Shown one piece after another: positions 8,887 through 17,172 of a stretch of DNA of 64,000 nt; position 1 is the first letter of the stretch; each line of letters starts with the position of its first letter. The position numbers and the translations under genes were made by a program. Location of the stretch: positions 97,596 to 161,595 of the forward strand of contig WRIV01000004.1 of NCBI GenBank assembly GCA_009782555.1, read 5' to 3'. Source of the stretch: Treponema sp. (GTDB lineage Bacteria; Spirochaetota; Spirochaetia; Treponematales; Breznakiellaceae). Under the pieces are notes generated by a model. It did no database searches. It saw only the letters and a program-made list of their open reading frames with translations, and was not told where the DNA came from.

Positions 8887-10014
8887 CTACCGCAGCTTGT
8901 TGATCAATTCGTCGGCGCGGGCCTTGTACCGGACGCTGTCTGCGGCGGAAGCATCTTCCAGAAAACCAATCGCTTCGGCCTTTTTTCCGGCGGCGGCGGC
9001 ATTTACCCCCCGGGCATACTGGATCAGGGCCCGTTCAGCGCCGTAGTCAAAAGCCTTCCGGTACAACGCTTCGGCGTCGTCATATTTTTTTTCTTCGTAA
9101 GCTAATAGGCCTAAATAGTAATAAGAAGCATAGTGGGTATTTTTTAGTTCCGCCGCTCTGCGAAAAAGATCTCCGGCGGCGGCAAAATTTTTGCTTCCGT
9201 AGGCTTTTTGCCCTTCTTCAATCAGTTCAATAAAGGTCTTTTTACCCGCGATGTATTCCTGGTAATCCCTGTTTAACTCGGCAATGGAATTAAAGAGGAT
9301 CAGCCGCTTGTAAACCCCTTGAGTGTTTTCTTCCGCAGTGGCGGAGGGCGAAAGGAGTATAAAGCTGTCTGTCAGGGCCCGGTAATAATCGTTAGTTTTG
9401 CCGGCCATAAAAAACGAAACCAGGGACCAGGAAGCGGCCTGGATATTGGGAACAGAAGGCCCGGCCTGGAGTATGGATTCGGGGCTTATGGTCAACCGTT
9501 TTACCGTTTCAAGCCAGTTTAGGTTTTCTTCATAAACCAGAGTTCCCCTGGTCCGGTCATACTCAAGAGTATTAAAGTATACCGCAAAGCCTTCTCTGAT
9601 CCAGACAGGAGGATTGGAGATAAAGGCCCGCAAAAACTGGACAAAGGCTTGGTGGGGAACAAGACGTTTTTCTTCATCGCTTCCACGGTGTATCACCAGT
9701 TCCCGGTTTGCCGGTTCCTGGTAGTGGATGTAGACCGCCCCCGGTCTGGGGTTTCCCAGTTTGGATGTAACATAGCTGTCGTATTCAGCCTTGTTGGTAA
9801 AGACCCGCACCCGGAGGGGAGTGGAGAGCAGTGCCGGATTAAAACAAAAAACCTTGTTGTAAGCGGCAAAACGCTGTTCCATTTCTCCGGAATAGGCCGC
9901 GCCGTCGGGGTTTCCAGCGGGGACGATTATTTCGTAATGGGTGGATCGAAGCTGGGCGTTTAGCGCCGTTCCCAGGCTCAATATAAGGGCAAAGGCAAGG
10001 ATTGACTTTTTCAT
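8887..10014 (-). CDS. Secreted protein with degenerate MA-type peptidase domain and TPR repeats
   Basis: A 375-aa exported protein. GGAGG five bases upstream fixes the ATG at 10014; a signal peptide follows (MKKSILAFALILSLGTALNA). The middle resembles a gluzincin peptidase of the MA type: PPVWIREGFAVYF matches the third-ligand helix, but the zinc helix expected as HExxH reads HQAFV, so metal binding and catalysis are doubtful. The C-terminal 120 residues contain TPR units (HYASYYYLGLLAYEEKKYDDAEALY). It is the last gene of a minus-strand group with rluA-like, tag and the P-loop gene. The cellular role is unknown. Confidence 0.72.
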   Translation of the reverse strand: MKKSILAFALILSLGTALNAQLRSTHYEIIVPAGNPDGAAYSGEMEQRFAAYNKVFCFNPALLSTPLRVRVFTNKAEYDSYVTSKLGNPRPGAVYIHYQEPANRELVIHRGSDEEKRLVPHQAFVQFLRAFISNPPVWIREGFAVYFNTLEYDRTRGTLVYEENLNWLETVKRLTISPESILQAGPSVPNIQAASWSLVSFFMAGKTNDYYRALTDSFILLSPSATAEENTQGVYKRLILFNSIAELNRDYQEYIAGKKTFIELIEEGQKAYGSKNFAAAGDLFRRAAELKNTHYASYYYLGLLAYEEKKYDDAEALYRKAFDYGAERALIQYARGVNAAAAGKKAEAIGFLEDASAADSVRYKARADELINKLR

Positions 10015-10030
10015 GGTGGCCTCCATTGTA

Positions 10031-10918
10031 TTATTCCTCCCGTATTTTATCAATAATAAGATTGACCTTTTCTATAAGGATACCCGTGTAGCGTTCTATG
10101 TTATCAATGATGTACTGTTGAAGCCCCTGCATATCTCCTCCCAGCTGCAGTCCAAAGGGTACATCGATGGTGATCACCAGGTGATAACCATTCTTGTCGT
10201 CCTTGACGGAAATTTTTTTGATCAGGATCTGCTCGTTGTATTCGTCTACGCAGTGGATTACCATCTGAGAAAGGGCCGCCTCGGAGATGATCACCTTGCC
10301 GCGTCTGGAGTACTCAGGGCGGACTACGGACTTTTCGTGCATCCGGGGAGTGTTTCCCAGGGTTTCCGGCAGGCGGCGGCGGCGGAAAATGCGGATGGCG
10401 TCGTAAAAGATCTGGGAATAGCTTCGTTTGACTTCAATGGAAGGAACGGGGATTACATGCTTTCCTTCAATTCTGCGGGTACGGATCGCCTTTTCAATAT
10501 CTTCCTGACTGGCGATGTCCTCAATGTGAATGATCCGGTCCGGGGCGGGGAGTTCCAGTCTGGCGGCAATTTTGTAGACCATTTTTTCCGAAGTCCCCAG
10601 GAGAAGAATTTTTCTGAACTTTTCGGTCTGAAGGCGCTTGATCACTTCGTCCCGGTATTTTTTGTCGTCAAAGAGGGCAACCTTGACGGCGGCCATTAGG
10701 GATTTTTCTTTTTTTGCAGAACGGCCCGCCAGGATCCGGTTTTCCCTGATAAGGAGGCCGTCGTCGATGATATAGTCAATGCCGTATTTCTGGGCCACGA
10801 GGACTGCACGGAAACTTTTTCCGGTGCCGCTTTCGCCGACAAGGGCATAGGTTTTTATTCTGCGCAAAGAAAAGAGCAGGTTCCGGAGCATGGATTGAGT
10901 ATACTCCATGTTTAGCAT
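10031..10918 (-). CDS. P-loop protein with C-terminal Asp23-like domain
   Basis: A 295-aa cytoplasmic protein. A Walker A motif GESGTGKS lies at 28-35, followed by a compact nucleotide-binding domain (to about 130) with a possible Walker B (RKILLLGTSE). The C-terminal third (about 195-295) looks like the Asp23/alkaline-shock fold: ISEAALSQMVIHCVDEY, then alternating beta strands and IERYTGILIEKVNLIIDKI. The pairing of an ATPase domain with an Asp23-like domain in one chain is not one I recognise by name. It overlaps tag by 7 bp and is followed 16 bp later by the MA-peptidase-like gene, indicating one operon. Confidence 0.7.
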   Translation of the reverse strand: MLNMEYTQSMLRNLLFSLRRIKTYALVGESGTGKSFRAVLVAQKYGIDYIIDDGLLIRENRILAGRSAKKEKSLMAAVKVALFDDKKYRDEVIKRLQTEKFRKILLLGTSEKMVYKIAARLELPAPDRIIHIEDIASQEDIEKAIRTRRIEGKHVIPVPSIEVKRSYSQIFYDAIRIFRRRRLPETLGNTPRMHEKSVVRPEYSRRGKVIISEAALSQMVIHCVDEYNEQILIKKISVKDDKNGYHLVITIDVPFGLQLGGDMQGLQQYIIDNIERYTGILIEKVNLIIDKIREE

Positions 10919-11490
10919 TGTTGGATCAGTTTTTTTACATCCCGGTAACGAAAACAGGAAACAAGATGATCGTTGACCAGTCCTGCGGCCTGGAGGTGGG
11001 CATATATGATCGTGCTTCCCAAAAAGCGAAAACCCCGGTTTTTAAGATCCGCTGCAATGTGTCCGGAAAGCTCTGTTTTGGCGGGAATTTCCGCCAGGGT
11101 CTTCCAGCCGCCGCAGAGGGGCTTCCCGCCGGTAAAACCCCAGAGGTAGGCGGAAAAACTGCCGAATTTCTTCTGTATATCCAAAAACAGCCGGGCGTTG
11201 GTGATGGATGCTTCTATTTTGAGGCGGTTTCGCACTATCCCCGGATCGGAGAGGAGTTTTTGTTTTTTTGCATCTCCGTAACGGGCGACTTTTTCCGGAT
11301 CAAAACCGGCGTAGACTTTGCGGTAGTTTTCCCGCTTTTTTAGGATCGTAAGCCAGCTTAGACCTGCCTGGGCTGATTCCAGTACAAGAAACTCAAAGTG
11401 TTTTCGATCATCATAAACAGGAACACCCCATTCTGTATCGTGGTATTCCATGTACAGGGATGAACCCAAACACCATTCACAGCGTTTCAT
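10912..11490 (-). CDS. tag: DNA-3-methyladenine glycosylase I
   Basis: A 192-aa base-excision repair enzyme that removes 3-methyladenine from alkylated DNA. The zinc-snap ligands C4, H17, H175 and C179 are all present at the positions known for E. coli Tag, and the catalytic E38 sits in LESAQAGLSW. Other family motifs are WGVPVYDD and NRLKIEASITNA. Length is normal. It overlaps the rluA-like gene upstream by 4 bp (ATGA) and the P-loop gene downstream by 7 bp, so expression is translationally coupled. Confidence 0.97.
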   Translation of the reverse strand: MKRCEWCLGSSLYMEYHDTEWGVPVYDDRKHFEFLVLESAQAGLSWLTILKKRENYRKVYAGFDPEKVARYGDAKKQKLLSDPGIVRNRLKIEASITNARLFLDIQKKFGSFSAYLWGFTGGKPLCGGWKTLAEIPAKTELSGHIAADLKNRGFRFLGSTIIYAHLQAAGLVNDHLVSCFRYRDVKKLIQQC

Positions 11491-12494
11491 GGGTTCAGTA
11501 TACCAAATAGTTCTTTTACCGTCTTGGCAAAATCTTCCGGCAGGGGCGCTTTGATAATCCGGGGAATTCCCGGCAGGGTATCTTTGGGCAGTTCCAGTTC
11601 CGCCCCATGGAGAAAGAACCCGCCCATCACAGGTTTGCCGCCGTATTTCCGGTCCCCCGCCAGGGGATGACCGTGGTGGGCCGCCTGGGCGCGGATCTGG
11701 TGGGTACGGCCCGTTTCAATTTCCAGCCGGACATAGCTGAAAGAAAAGCCGTTTCGTTTTGCCCAAGCCAGGGGAGTTACATGGGTAAAAGCCCGGCGGC
11801 TGCGGGGCAGATGGCTGTTGGGCGAGCGGCGGCCATGGCGTTCCGGTGATGCAAAAGCTGAAACAATGGTTTTCCGGTCCTCTTGATCCCGCACAAGCAT
11901 ATCTTCCCATGGTTCGTTTTGCCGCAGTTCGCCTTCAAGGATGGCCAAATAACGTTTCCGGATTAATCCATTTTTTAGGAGGGCGCTGAAGCACCTGGCT
12001 GTCTCCAGGGCAAGGGAAAAAACGACGATGCCGCCGGCAGGTTTGTCCAGCCTGTGGAGCGGGCCGGGGGTAAAGGAAAGGGATGGAGGGAGCTTCCCTT
12101 CCAGGTACAGATGGACCTGTTTTTCCAGAGTCATTTCCTTTTTGGAAAAGGATCCCCCATGAACCGCCATGCCTGGGGGTTTATTAAGGATAAGCAACCC
12201 CGATCCTTCCCAAAGCACATTGAGTTTTGTATTGCGTTGTTTTCCGGCGGTCTGCCTAGATGAAAACTGTTTGCGATGTGCCGGATATTCTTCTTCCCTT
12301 GTTTTTTCCAGCGGGAGTTCAATCACTGCGCCTGCGGGGATCCTTTCTTCTCCTCCTGCGGCTTTGCCGTTTACCATAACCCTGCCTTTTCGTAAAAGCC
12401 GGTGCAGGGCGGAAAGGGGAAGATTAGGAAGGGCTTTACGGAGGATCCGGTCCAGGCGGCGGTCCGCATCATCATTCTGTGCAACAAGGATCAT
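11487..12494 (-). CDS. RluA-family pseudouridine synthase
   Basis: A 335-aa RNA pseudouridine synthase. It has an N-terminal S4 RNA-binding domain (RLDRILRKALPNLPLSALHR) and the RluA catalytic motif GPLHRLDKPAGGIVVF with the essential Asp. GRTHQIRAQAAHHGHPLAGD follows. It isomerises uridines in rRNA or tRNA; which site is modified cannot be told. The ATG at 12494 is used; a TTG seven codons upstream (12515) lies almost inside a GGGAGGG and seems badly spaced, but it remains possible. First gene of a four-gene minus-strand operon, divergent from the DUF212 gene by about 50 bp. Confidence 0.92.
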   Translation of the reverse strand: MILVAQNDDADRRLDRILRKALPNLPLSALHRLLRKGRVMVNGKAAGGEERIPAGAVIELPLEKTREEEYPAHRKQFSSRQTAGKQRNTKLNVLWEGSGLLILNKPPGMAVHGGSFSKKEMTLEKQVHLYLEGKLPPSLSFTPGPLHRLDKPAGGIVVFSLALETARCFSALLKNGLIRKRYLAILEGELRQNEPWEDMLVRDQEDRKTIVSAFASPERHGRRSPNSHLPRSRRAFTHVTPLAWAKRNGFSFSYVRLEIETGRTHQIRAQAAHHGHPLAGDRKYGGKPVMGGFFLHGAELELPKDTLPGIPRIIKAPLPEDFAKTVKELFGILNP

Positions 12495-12542
12495 GTTTTT
12501 TCTGCTTCTTGACAAACCCTCCCTTCCATATCATGGTTTATT

Positions 12543-13004
12543 ATGGCTTTGATAGGTTTTTTTGAAAACCCTGTTTTTTTGTCTGTTATTTCAAGCCTGT
12601 TTGTTGCTCAATTTGTAAAAACGATAATTTATCTCCTGCGATCAAGGGTAAAAAAACCTAAGGAAACGCTGTCAATTCTGATATGGCGGACCGGGGGTAT
12701 GCCTTCCAGCCATTCTTCCATGGTAGCGGCCCTGGCCGCTTCGATAGCGTTTGTGGAAGGACCGGATTCCAGCCTCTTTATTATTACCCTGGTGTTTGCC
12801 TTGATCATTATCAGGGATGCGCTGGGAGTGCGTCGTTCATCGGGGATTCAGGCCAGGGTCCTTAACTGGCTGGGCAGACAGGCATCGGAAAAACTAAAAA
12901 TTGAATACCGCCCGGTTAAAGAAGTGAACGGCCATTCTCCTCTGGAAGTAACAGTGGGCGCCCTCCTGGGAATTATCATCGCCGCCGCATTCTGGTTTTT
13001 ATAA
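12543..13004 (+). CDS. Divergent PAP2-family (DUF212) membrane protein
   Basis: A 153-aa integral membrane protein with about four hydrophobic segments. The family signature RTGGMPSSHSSMVAAL (about 49-64) and the downstream VNGHSPLEVTVGALLG match the divergent PAP2/DUF212 group, relatives of acid phosphatases. It may dephosphorylate a lipid or isoprenoid phosphate, but activity has not been settled for this group. It precedes the Rnf operon by about 100 bp and has its own start; a promoter in that gap suggests separate transcription. Confidence 0.85.
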   Translation: MALIGFFENPVFLSVISSLFVAQFVKTIIYLLRSRVKKPKETLSILIWRTGGMPSSHSSMVAALAASIAFVEGPDSSLFIITLVFALIIIRDALGVRRSSGIQARVLNWLGRQASEKLKIEYRPVKEVNGHSPLEVTVGALLGIIIAAAFWFL

Positions 13005-13057
13005 ACCCAATTTATTGCTGAGCAGGTCCCCCCAGGATTTTTTACGGACGCTATACG

Positions 13058-13086
13058 TTGAAAAAATAATCAAGGCATGATATAAA
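13058..13086 (+). promoter_or_regulatory. Predicted promoter of the rnf operon
   Basis: TTGAAA, 17 bases, TATAAA. The -10 ends 19 bases before the rnfC ATG, giving a leader of only about a dozen bases with a weak ribosome site (TTGAG). Confidence 0.6.
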
Positions 13087-13105
13087 TAAAACGGCTTGAG
13101 CAAAA

Positions 13106-14410
13106 ATGAAAATTTATTCATTCCTCCGCGGGGGGATTCGGTATACTGATACAACAGTTCCTCCCCGGGATTCCAGCGTTACCGCTTTTCTTCCCGGACT
13201 TTCGATAATTCCCCTGGTTCAACATGTGGGGAGCAAGGCAAATCCTGTGGTAAGCATTGGCGACCGGGTGAGCGAAGGAATGCTCATAGGCCGGGGTCAG
13301 GGGCTTGGTTCCGCCAACATACATGCTACCGTGCCGGGCCGGGTGGTGCGGACCGTTTCATGGAAAATGGCAGAAGGCCTTACCAACGACGCACTGGTAA
13401 TAAAACTTGATGGAAGTTTTGATAAACTGGGCCGCCATGAAGAAATTTTTCCATGGCAGTCGCTGCCTCCCTTTGAACTACAGCGGATCATCGCCGAATA
13501 CGGCATTGTGGAAATGGAAGGTTCAGGGCGGCCCGTCTCCGATATGTTCTATTCCCTCCGTTCCGCCAAAGATCCGGTAAGCCTTGTGGTCCGCTGTGTT
13601 TTTGATGATCCCTGGCTGGCGGCGGATTATGTGCTGCTTAGGGAAAGGCTCGCGGCAGTGGCCGAAGGAAGCCGCATTGCCGCCCGGGCGGGCCGCATGG
13701 GCCGGATAGTTCTCGTTTTTTCCCGGAGGGAAAAAGAACTGGCCCAGCTTCTTTTTGACAGCTTGGCTAGATCGGAGTTTCCAGTAACCCTGGTCCTGGC
13801 TGGATCCCGGTATCCCCAGCGGAACCGCCGGGAACTGGAAATGGTACTTCGCCGTTTTGCCGTACAGGAAGGAATTGAACTGGGAACGATCCTTGCCCTG
13901 GGGCCTGCCACCCTGGCGGCGATCCACGATGCAGTAAAACTGAAAAAACCCATTCTGTCCCGCTATGTGGCGGTGGGAGGATCGGCGATCAAAAAGCCCC
14001 AGGTGATGAAGGTGAGGATCGGCACAAGGATAGGAGAAATTTTTGCTGAGTGCGGGGGCTTTGTGGACAAGCCGCGCCGTATCGGTTCCGGTTCCCCTCT
14101 TTTGGGGAGGGCCGTGGTGGATATGGACGAGCCGGTGATCAAAACCAGCTTTGCGATTTTTGCCTTTCTTTCGGGCCAGTTGGGCGATTCCGGACGGAAC
14201 AAATGCACCGGCTGCGGTGAGTGCCGGGCCGTGTGTCCCGTGGGACTCGATCCGGAGATACTTTACAAATATATGAACGGATCGGAAAACAGGGATAGCC
14301 GGACCGGCAGGGCGGCGGAATGCCACGGCTGCGGTTGCTGCGAAGTGGTGTGTCCTTCCCGGCTTCCCCTTTCTACCAGTATAATTCGTTCAGCCTTAAT
14401 GGGGAATTAG
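13106..14410 (+). CDS. rnfC: Rnf electron-transport complex, subunit C
   Basis: A 434-aa peripheral subunit of the ion-pumping ferredoxin:NAD+ oxidoreductase. The N-terminal barrel (ANIHATVPGRV, about 72-82) is typical of RnfC. Two 4Fe-4S motifs near the C-terminus read CTGCGECRAVCP and CHGCGCCEVVCP, the normal pair for electron transfer between RnfB and the membrane core. The region between them and the barrel resembles the NADH/FMN-binding fold of NuoF-type proteins, somewhat diverged. It starts the operon rnfC-D-G-E-A, with rnfD only one base after the stop. Confidence 0.9.
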   Translation: MKIYSFLRGGIRYTDTTVPPRDSSVTAFLPGLSIIPLVQHVGSKANPVVSIGDRVSEGMLIGRGQGLGSANIHATVPGRVVRTVSWKMAEGLTNDALVIKLDGSFDKLGRHEEIFPWQSLPPFELQRIIAEYGIVEMEGSGRPVSDMFYSLRSAKDPVSLVVRCVFDDPWLAADYVLLRERLAAVAEGSRIAARAGRMGRIVLVFSRREKELAQLLFDSLARSEFPVTLVLAGSRYPQRNRRELEMVLRRFAVQEGIELGTILALGPATLAAIHDAVKLKKPILSRYVAVGGSAIKKPQVMKVRIGTRIGEIFAECGGFVDKPRRIGSGSPLLGRAVVDMDEPVIKTSFAIFAFLSGQLGDSGRNKCTGCGECRAVCPVGLDPEILYKYMNGSENRDSRTGRAAECHGCGCCEVVCPSRLPLSTSIIRSALMGN

Positions 14411-14411
14411 C

Positions 14412-15470
14412 ATGGATCTGACTCTCTTTCAAAAACCACAGGTAAATCTTGGCCGTTCAACTCCGGGAAGGATGTGTCTCGTGTCGATTTGTGCCATGAT
14501 GGCGATCCTTCAATCTTCATTAAGCGGCAATGACAAATGGAATTCTCTTTTTATTGCCCTTGCCGCCGTGGCAGGGACAGTGGGAACGGAACTCCTCTTT
14601 AATCTAAGGGACCGCTATTATTCCATTAAGGACGGCAGCGCCCTTGCATCGGCGCTCATCCTTACCCTGCTCCTGCCCAATCAAATTAACCCCCTCTATG
14701 CCTTTTTGGGAGGAGTTTTTGCCATGGCGGTGCTTAAACACAGTTTTGGAGGATTGGGTTCCAATTGGATAAATCCCGCCGCGGGGGCATGGCTCTTTAT
14801 TCGTTCCGCCTGGCCTGTGGCGTTTAACCAAAGTCTGGAAGGAGGCGATCTTTCACGGCTTGCTGCATCGGTGGAGGGGGGCCTTCAAGACAGTATGGGT
14901 TCTCCCCTGGCCCTCCTTATGATCAATGGCTGGTCAAATATGCCCCTGGACGATATGGTGAGTTCGTTTTTTAATAACACGATCTTTGATTTTACCGGAA
15001 GTTTTCTGCCTCAAGGGTACCTTAGTCTGCTTTCTTCCAGCGGCCCGGGAATTATCGCCGACCGGGGGCTGCTCTTTCTATTGCTGGGAACGGTTCTTAT
15101 TGCCGCTTCCCAGTGTTTCCGTTTCTGGGCACCGGCGGCGTTTCTTTTTGGATTTTCCCTTCTGGTGCGAATTTACGGTGCCTTGCCTTTTGGCGGCCCC
15201 CTTTGGAACGGGGATGTGATCTTTGCCTTGTTTTCCGGCGGTACAATGGCGGCGGCTTTTATTCTCCTTACCGATCCTGCCACGGGACCCAGATCAATGC
15301 CGGGCCATGCGGTTTTTATCAGTCTCTGTGTCCTCTTTACCTTTTTGTTCCGTTATCAGGGGCTTGATCCCTATGGCGCTGTAACAGCGGTACTATTAGG
15401 AAACGCCTTGGTTCCCCTGATCCGCAGAACCGAAAATGCGTGTTATTATGAAAGGAGGAGGAGGTCTTGA
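14412..15470 (+). CDS. rnfD: Rnf complex membrane subunit D
   Basis: A 352-aa polytopic membrane protein of the NqrB/RnfD family, with about nine hydrophobic segments, SNWINPAAGAW and the conserved late segment FSGGTMAAAFILLTDPATGP. In relatives, FMN is bound covalently to Thr in an SGAT motif in the loop before a PL pair. Here the matching place reads SMGSPL (161-166), so the acceptor would be a Ser or is lost. It overlaps rnfG by 4 bp. Expected to take part in Na+ or H+ translocation. Confidence 0.88.
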   Translation: MDLTLFQKPQVNLGRSTPGRMCLVSICAMMAILQSSLSGNDKWNSLFIALAAVAGTVGTELLFNLRDRYYSIKDGSALASALILTLLLPNQINPLYAFLGGVFAMAVLKHSFGGLGSNWINPAAGAWLFIRSAWPVAFNQSLEGGDLSRLAASVEGGLQDSMGSPLALLMINGWSNMPLDDMVSSFFNNTIFDFTGSFLPQGYLSLLSSSGPGIIADRGLLFLLLGTVLIAASQCFRFWAPAAFLFGFSLLVRIYGALPFGGPLWNGDVIFALFSGGTMAAAFILLTDPATGPRSMPGHAVFISLCVLFTFLFRYQGLDPYGAVTAVLLGNALVPLIRRTENACYYERRRRS

Positions 15471-15958
15471 TCGGAACAGCGGACAGCGAAAAAAAAAGTG
15501 AAACGGCGCTTGGGTTTTTTCCGGTGGAGCGCCGCCTTCTTCCCTGTGTTATCTGGATTGGGGCGGTACTTTTGGCCGGCTTTCTCGCATGGTACTTTAC
15601 CCAGCAATACCGGACCCGGCTTTTGATTGAAGCGGTCAATAAAACCCTTTCTCAAAATGGGAGAACCCGCATCGAGATGATTAGCGGTTCCGGCAATCCA
15701 TCTTCCCTTACCAGGGGTCTTTGGTTTGGGATAAGCGATTCCGCTGACCGGGCCTTTGTGTTTACCATGATACGAAACGGCATCACCGCCGCCTGCGTGG
15801 CCCTTGTCGATTCAGGCGGCAAGGTCAGGGCGATCCTTCCTTTAAGCGGTAATGCCCGGCAGGTTTTCGAAGAACTGCCCCTGCCGGTATACCGTTTTTA
15901 TGCGGATCGTATAGAACGGGACGCCAAAAACAGGGGCTTTAACCGGGGTGTCCGGTGA
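15467..15958 (+). CDS. rnfG: RnfG-position subunit, short and without a flavinylation motif
   Basis: A 163-aa protein with one transmembrane segment (about 27-47) and a soluble domain expected outside the membrane, occupying the rnfG position between rnfD and rnfE. Standard RnfG is about 200 aa with an FMN-binding domain and a covalent SGAT threonine. No SGAT, SGAS or similar motif is visible here; the nearest is ISGSGNPS (about 71-78). The call rests on operon position, topology and size. It may be a structural remnant of RnfG or a replacement. It overlaps rnfD (ATGA) and rnfE (GTGA) by 4 bp on both sides. Confidence 0.6.
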   Translation: MIGTADSEKKSETALGFFPVERRLLPCVIWIGAVLLAGFLAWYFTQQYRTRLLIEAVNKTLSQNGRTRIEMISGSGNPSSLTRGLWFGISDSADRAFVFTMIRNGITAACVALVDSGGKVRAILPLSGNARQVFEELPLPVYRFYADRIERDAKNRGFNRGVR

Positions 15959-16575
15959 ATAACCAAATACAGAGACATTTTTTTTGGGGAGCCCATTCGC
16001 CCCTTTCTTCTTTAACCGGCTTCGTCCTGCTTATTGCTGCATCGAGCCGAATAGCCTTTGCCCTGATTTGTGCTATGGCGCTGGTGTGGGTTTATGTTTT
16101 TGTCATGACTACAGCAAAATTAGGGGGCGAGGGTTTTCCCCGGTGGGGAAAAAATACGATCCTTCTTTTTATTGCCTCCCTGGCGGCGGGACTCTTTTTA
16201 ATACTTCTGTGGATATTTGATCCCCTATGGGCAATGGAAAGTGCATTTTTTATTTTTCTTGTTCCGGTGGTTTTTATCGCTTCCGGCCTTTACGACAGGG
16301 CAGAGGATTGCGACATGATAGATACCCTGGCTCTGACTCTGGCGGAAGCGCTGATTCTGGGGGGCTTGATTACCGGCATGGCCCTGATCCGGGAACCGCT
16401 GGGATTCGGCTCTATTTCGCTTCCCGGCTTCGAGATTAAACGTTTTATCCGGGAAAACATGCAAGAACCTCTGCGTTTTTTTCAGGTTTCCTCCGGAGCT
16501 CTGATCATTCTGGGCTATGGAGCAGCGGTGTACCGTTATTTTAGAAACCGGATTACCAATTCGGAGGATGATTAA
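15955..16575 (+). CDS. rnfE: Rnf complex membrane subunit E
   Basis: A 206-aa membrane protein of the RnfE/NqrD family with six hydrophobic segments. The RNPLGLCSLLAVSS-type entry is replaced by FAPLSSLTGFVLLIAASS-like residues, but the late part (GLITGMALIREPLGFGSISLPG) keeps the family's signature IREPLGFG. It starts with GTG overlapping the rnfG stop (GTGA) and ends in TAATG shared with rnfA. With RnfA it forms the pseudo-symmetric membrane core carrying an iron-sulfur site. Confidence 0.83.
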   Translation: MNNQIQRHFFWGAHSPLSSLTGFVLLIAASSRIAFALICAMALVWVYVFVMTTAKLGGEGFPRWGKNTILLFIASLAAGLFLILLWIFDPLWAMESAFFIFLVPVVFIASGLYDRAEDCDMIDTLALTLAEALILGGLITGMALIREPLGFGSISLPGFEIKRFIRENMQEPLRFFQVSSGALIILGYGAAVYRYFRNRITNSEDD

Positions 16576-17165
16576 TGGCGGCCCTTGTTTTTTTTGCAGC
16601 CCTGTCTCTCAACCTTCTTGTTAATTTTGCTTTGGGGATAAAGGAGTTGGTCCGGCGGGAACGATCTCCTGTGGTGCAGATATACTATCCATGGATCATT
16701 CTCTTTGTCTCCACCCTGCTTCTCTGGGTACTCTTTGCCCGGGTGCTTTTTTTTCTGGACCTTGATTTCCTCCTGGTTTTCCCCTTCTCGATCCTGGGGA
16801 GCCAGGAATTGGAAAAAATCTTTTTTAGCGTTTTCAAAAAGGTAAAGGGTTCGATTAATTTAAATGGCCCGGATAATAATCCGGAAATATTTTCCATTGG
16901 TTCGTCCTACAATGGTCTGGCGGCGGCGGCACTATTCCTAACCCTCCGTTTTGCCCTTTCTTTTATAGATGCGGCTCTTCTTTCATTTGCCTTTTCCGCC
17001 GGGGGTCTGCTGGCATTTCTTGTAATCAAGGAGATCCAAAAGCGTTCTTTTCTGGAAACCATACCCCGCAGTCTCCAGGGAACTCCCATACTGCTTATTT
17101 CCATGGGTCTGTTGTCTCTGGTGTTTTCCGCAGCGTCTGTGCTGCTTTTAAAAATTTTTTTGTGA
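16575..17165 (+). CDS. rnfA: Rnf complex membrane subunit A
   Basis: A 196-aa polytopic protein of the RnfA/NqrE family. It is in the canonical last position and has six hydrophobic segments. SLNLLVNFALGIKEL near the N-terminus and GLAAAALFLTLRFALSF in the second half match the inverted-repeat topology of the family. Sequence conservation is lower than in proteobacterial RnfA. Start ATG overlaps the rnfE stop (TAATG), so translation is coupled. No rnfB follows; the next gene is the GH57-like gene seven bases later. Confidence 0.82.
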   Translation: MAALVFFAALSLNLLVNFALGIKELVRRERSPVVQIYYPWIILFVSTLLLWVLFARVLFFLDLDFLLVFPFSILGSQELEKIFFSVFKKVKGSINLNGPDNNPEIFSIGSSYNGLAAAALFLTLRFALSFIDAALLSFAFSAGGLLAFLVIKEIQKRSFLETIPRSLQGTPILLISMGLLSLVFSAASVLLLKIFL

Positions 17166-17172
17166 GAGAGCA

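Noticed and set aside
10918..11343. Plus-strand frame of 141 codons opposite tag
   Set aside because: Shadow of tag, which has all zinc ligands and the catalytic Glu in place.
14412..15470. SGGT at residues 275-278 of RnfD as the covalent FMN site
   Set aside because: This belongs to the conserved membrane segment preceding TDPATGP in the family, not to the loop that carries SGAT.
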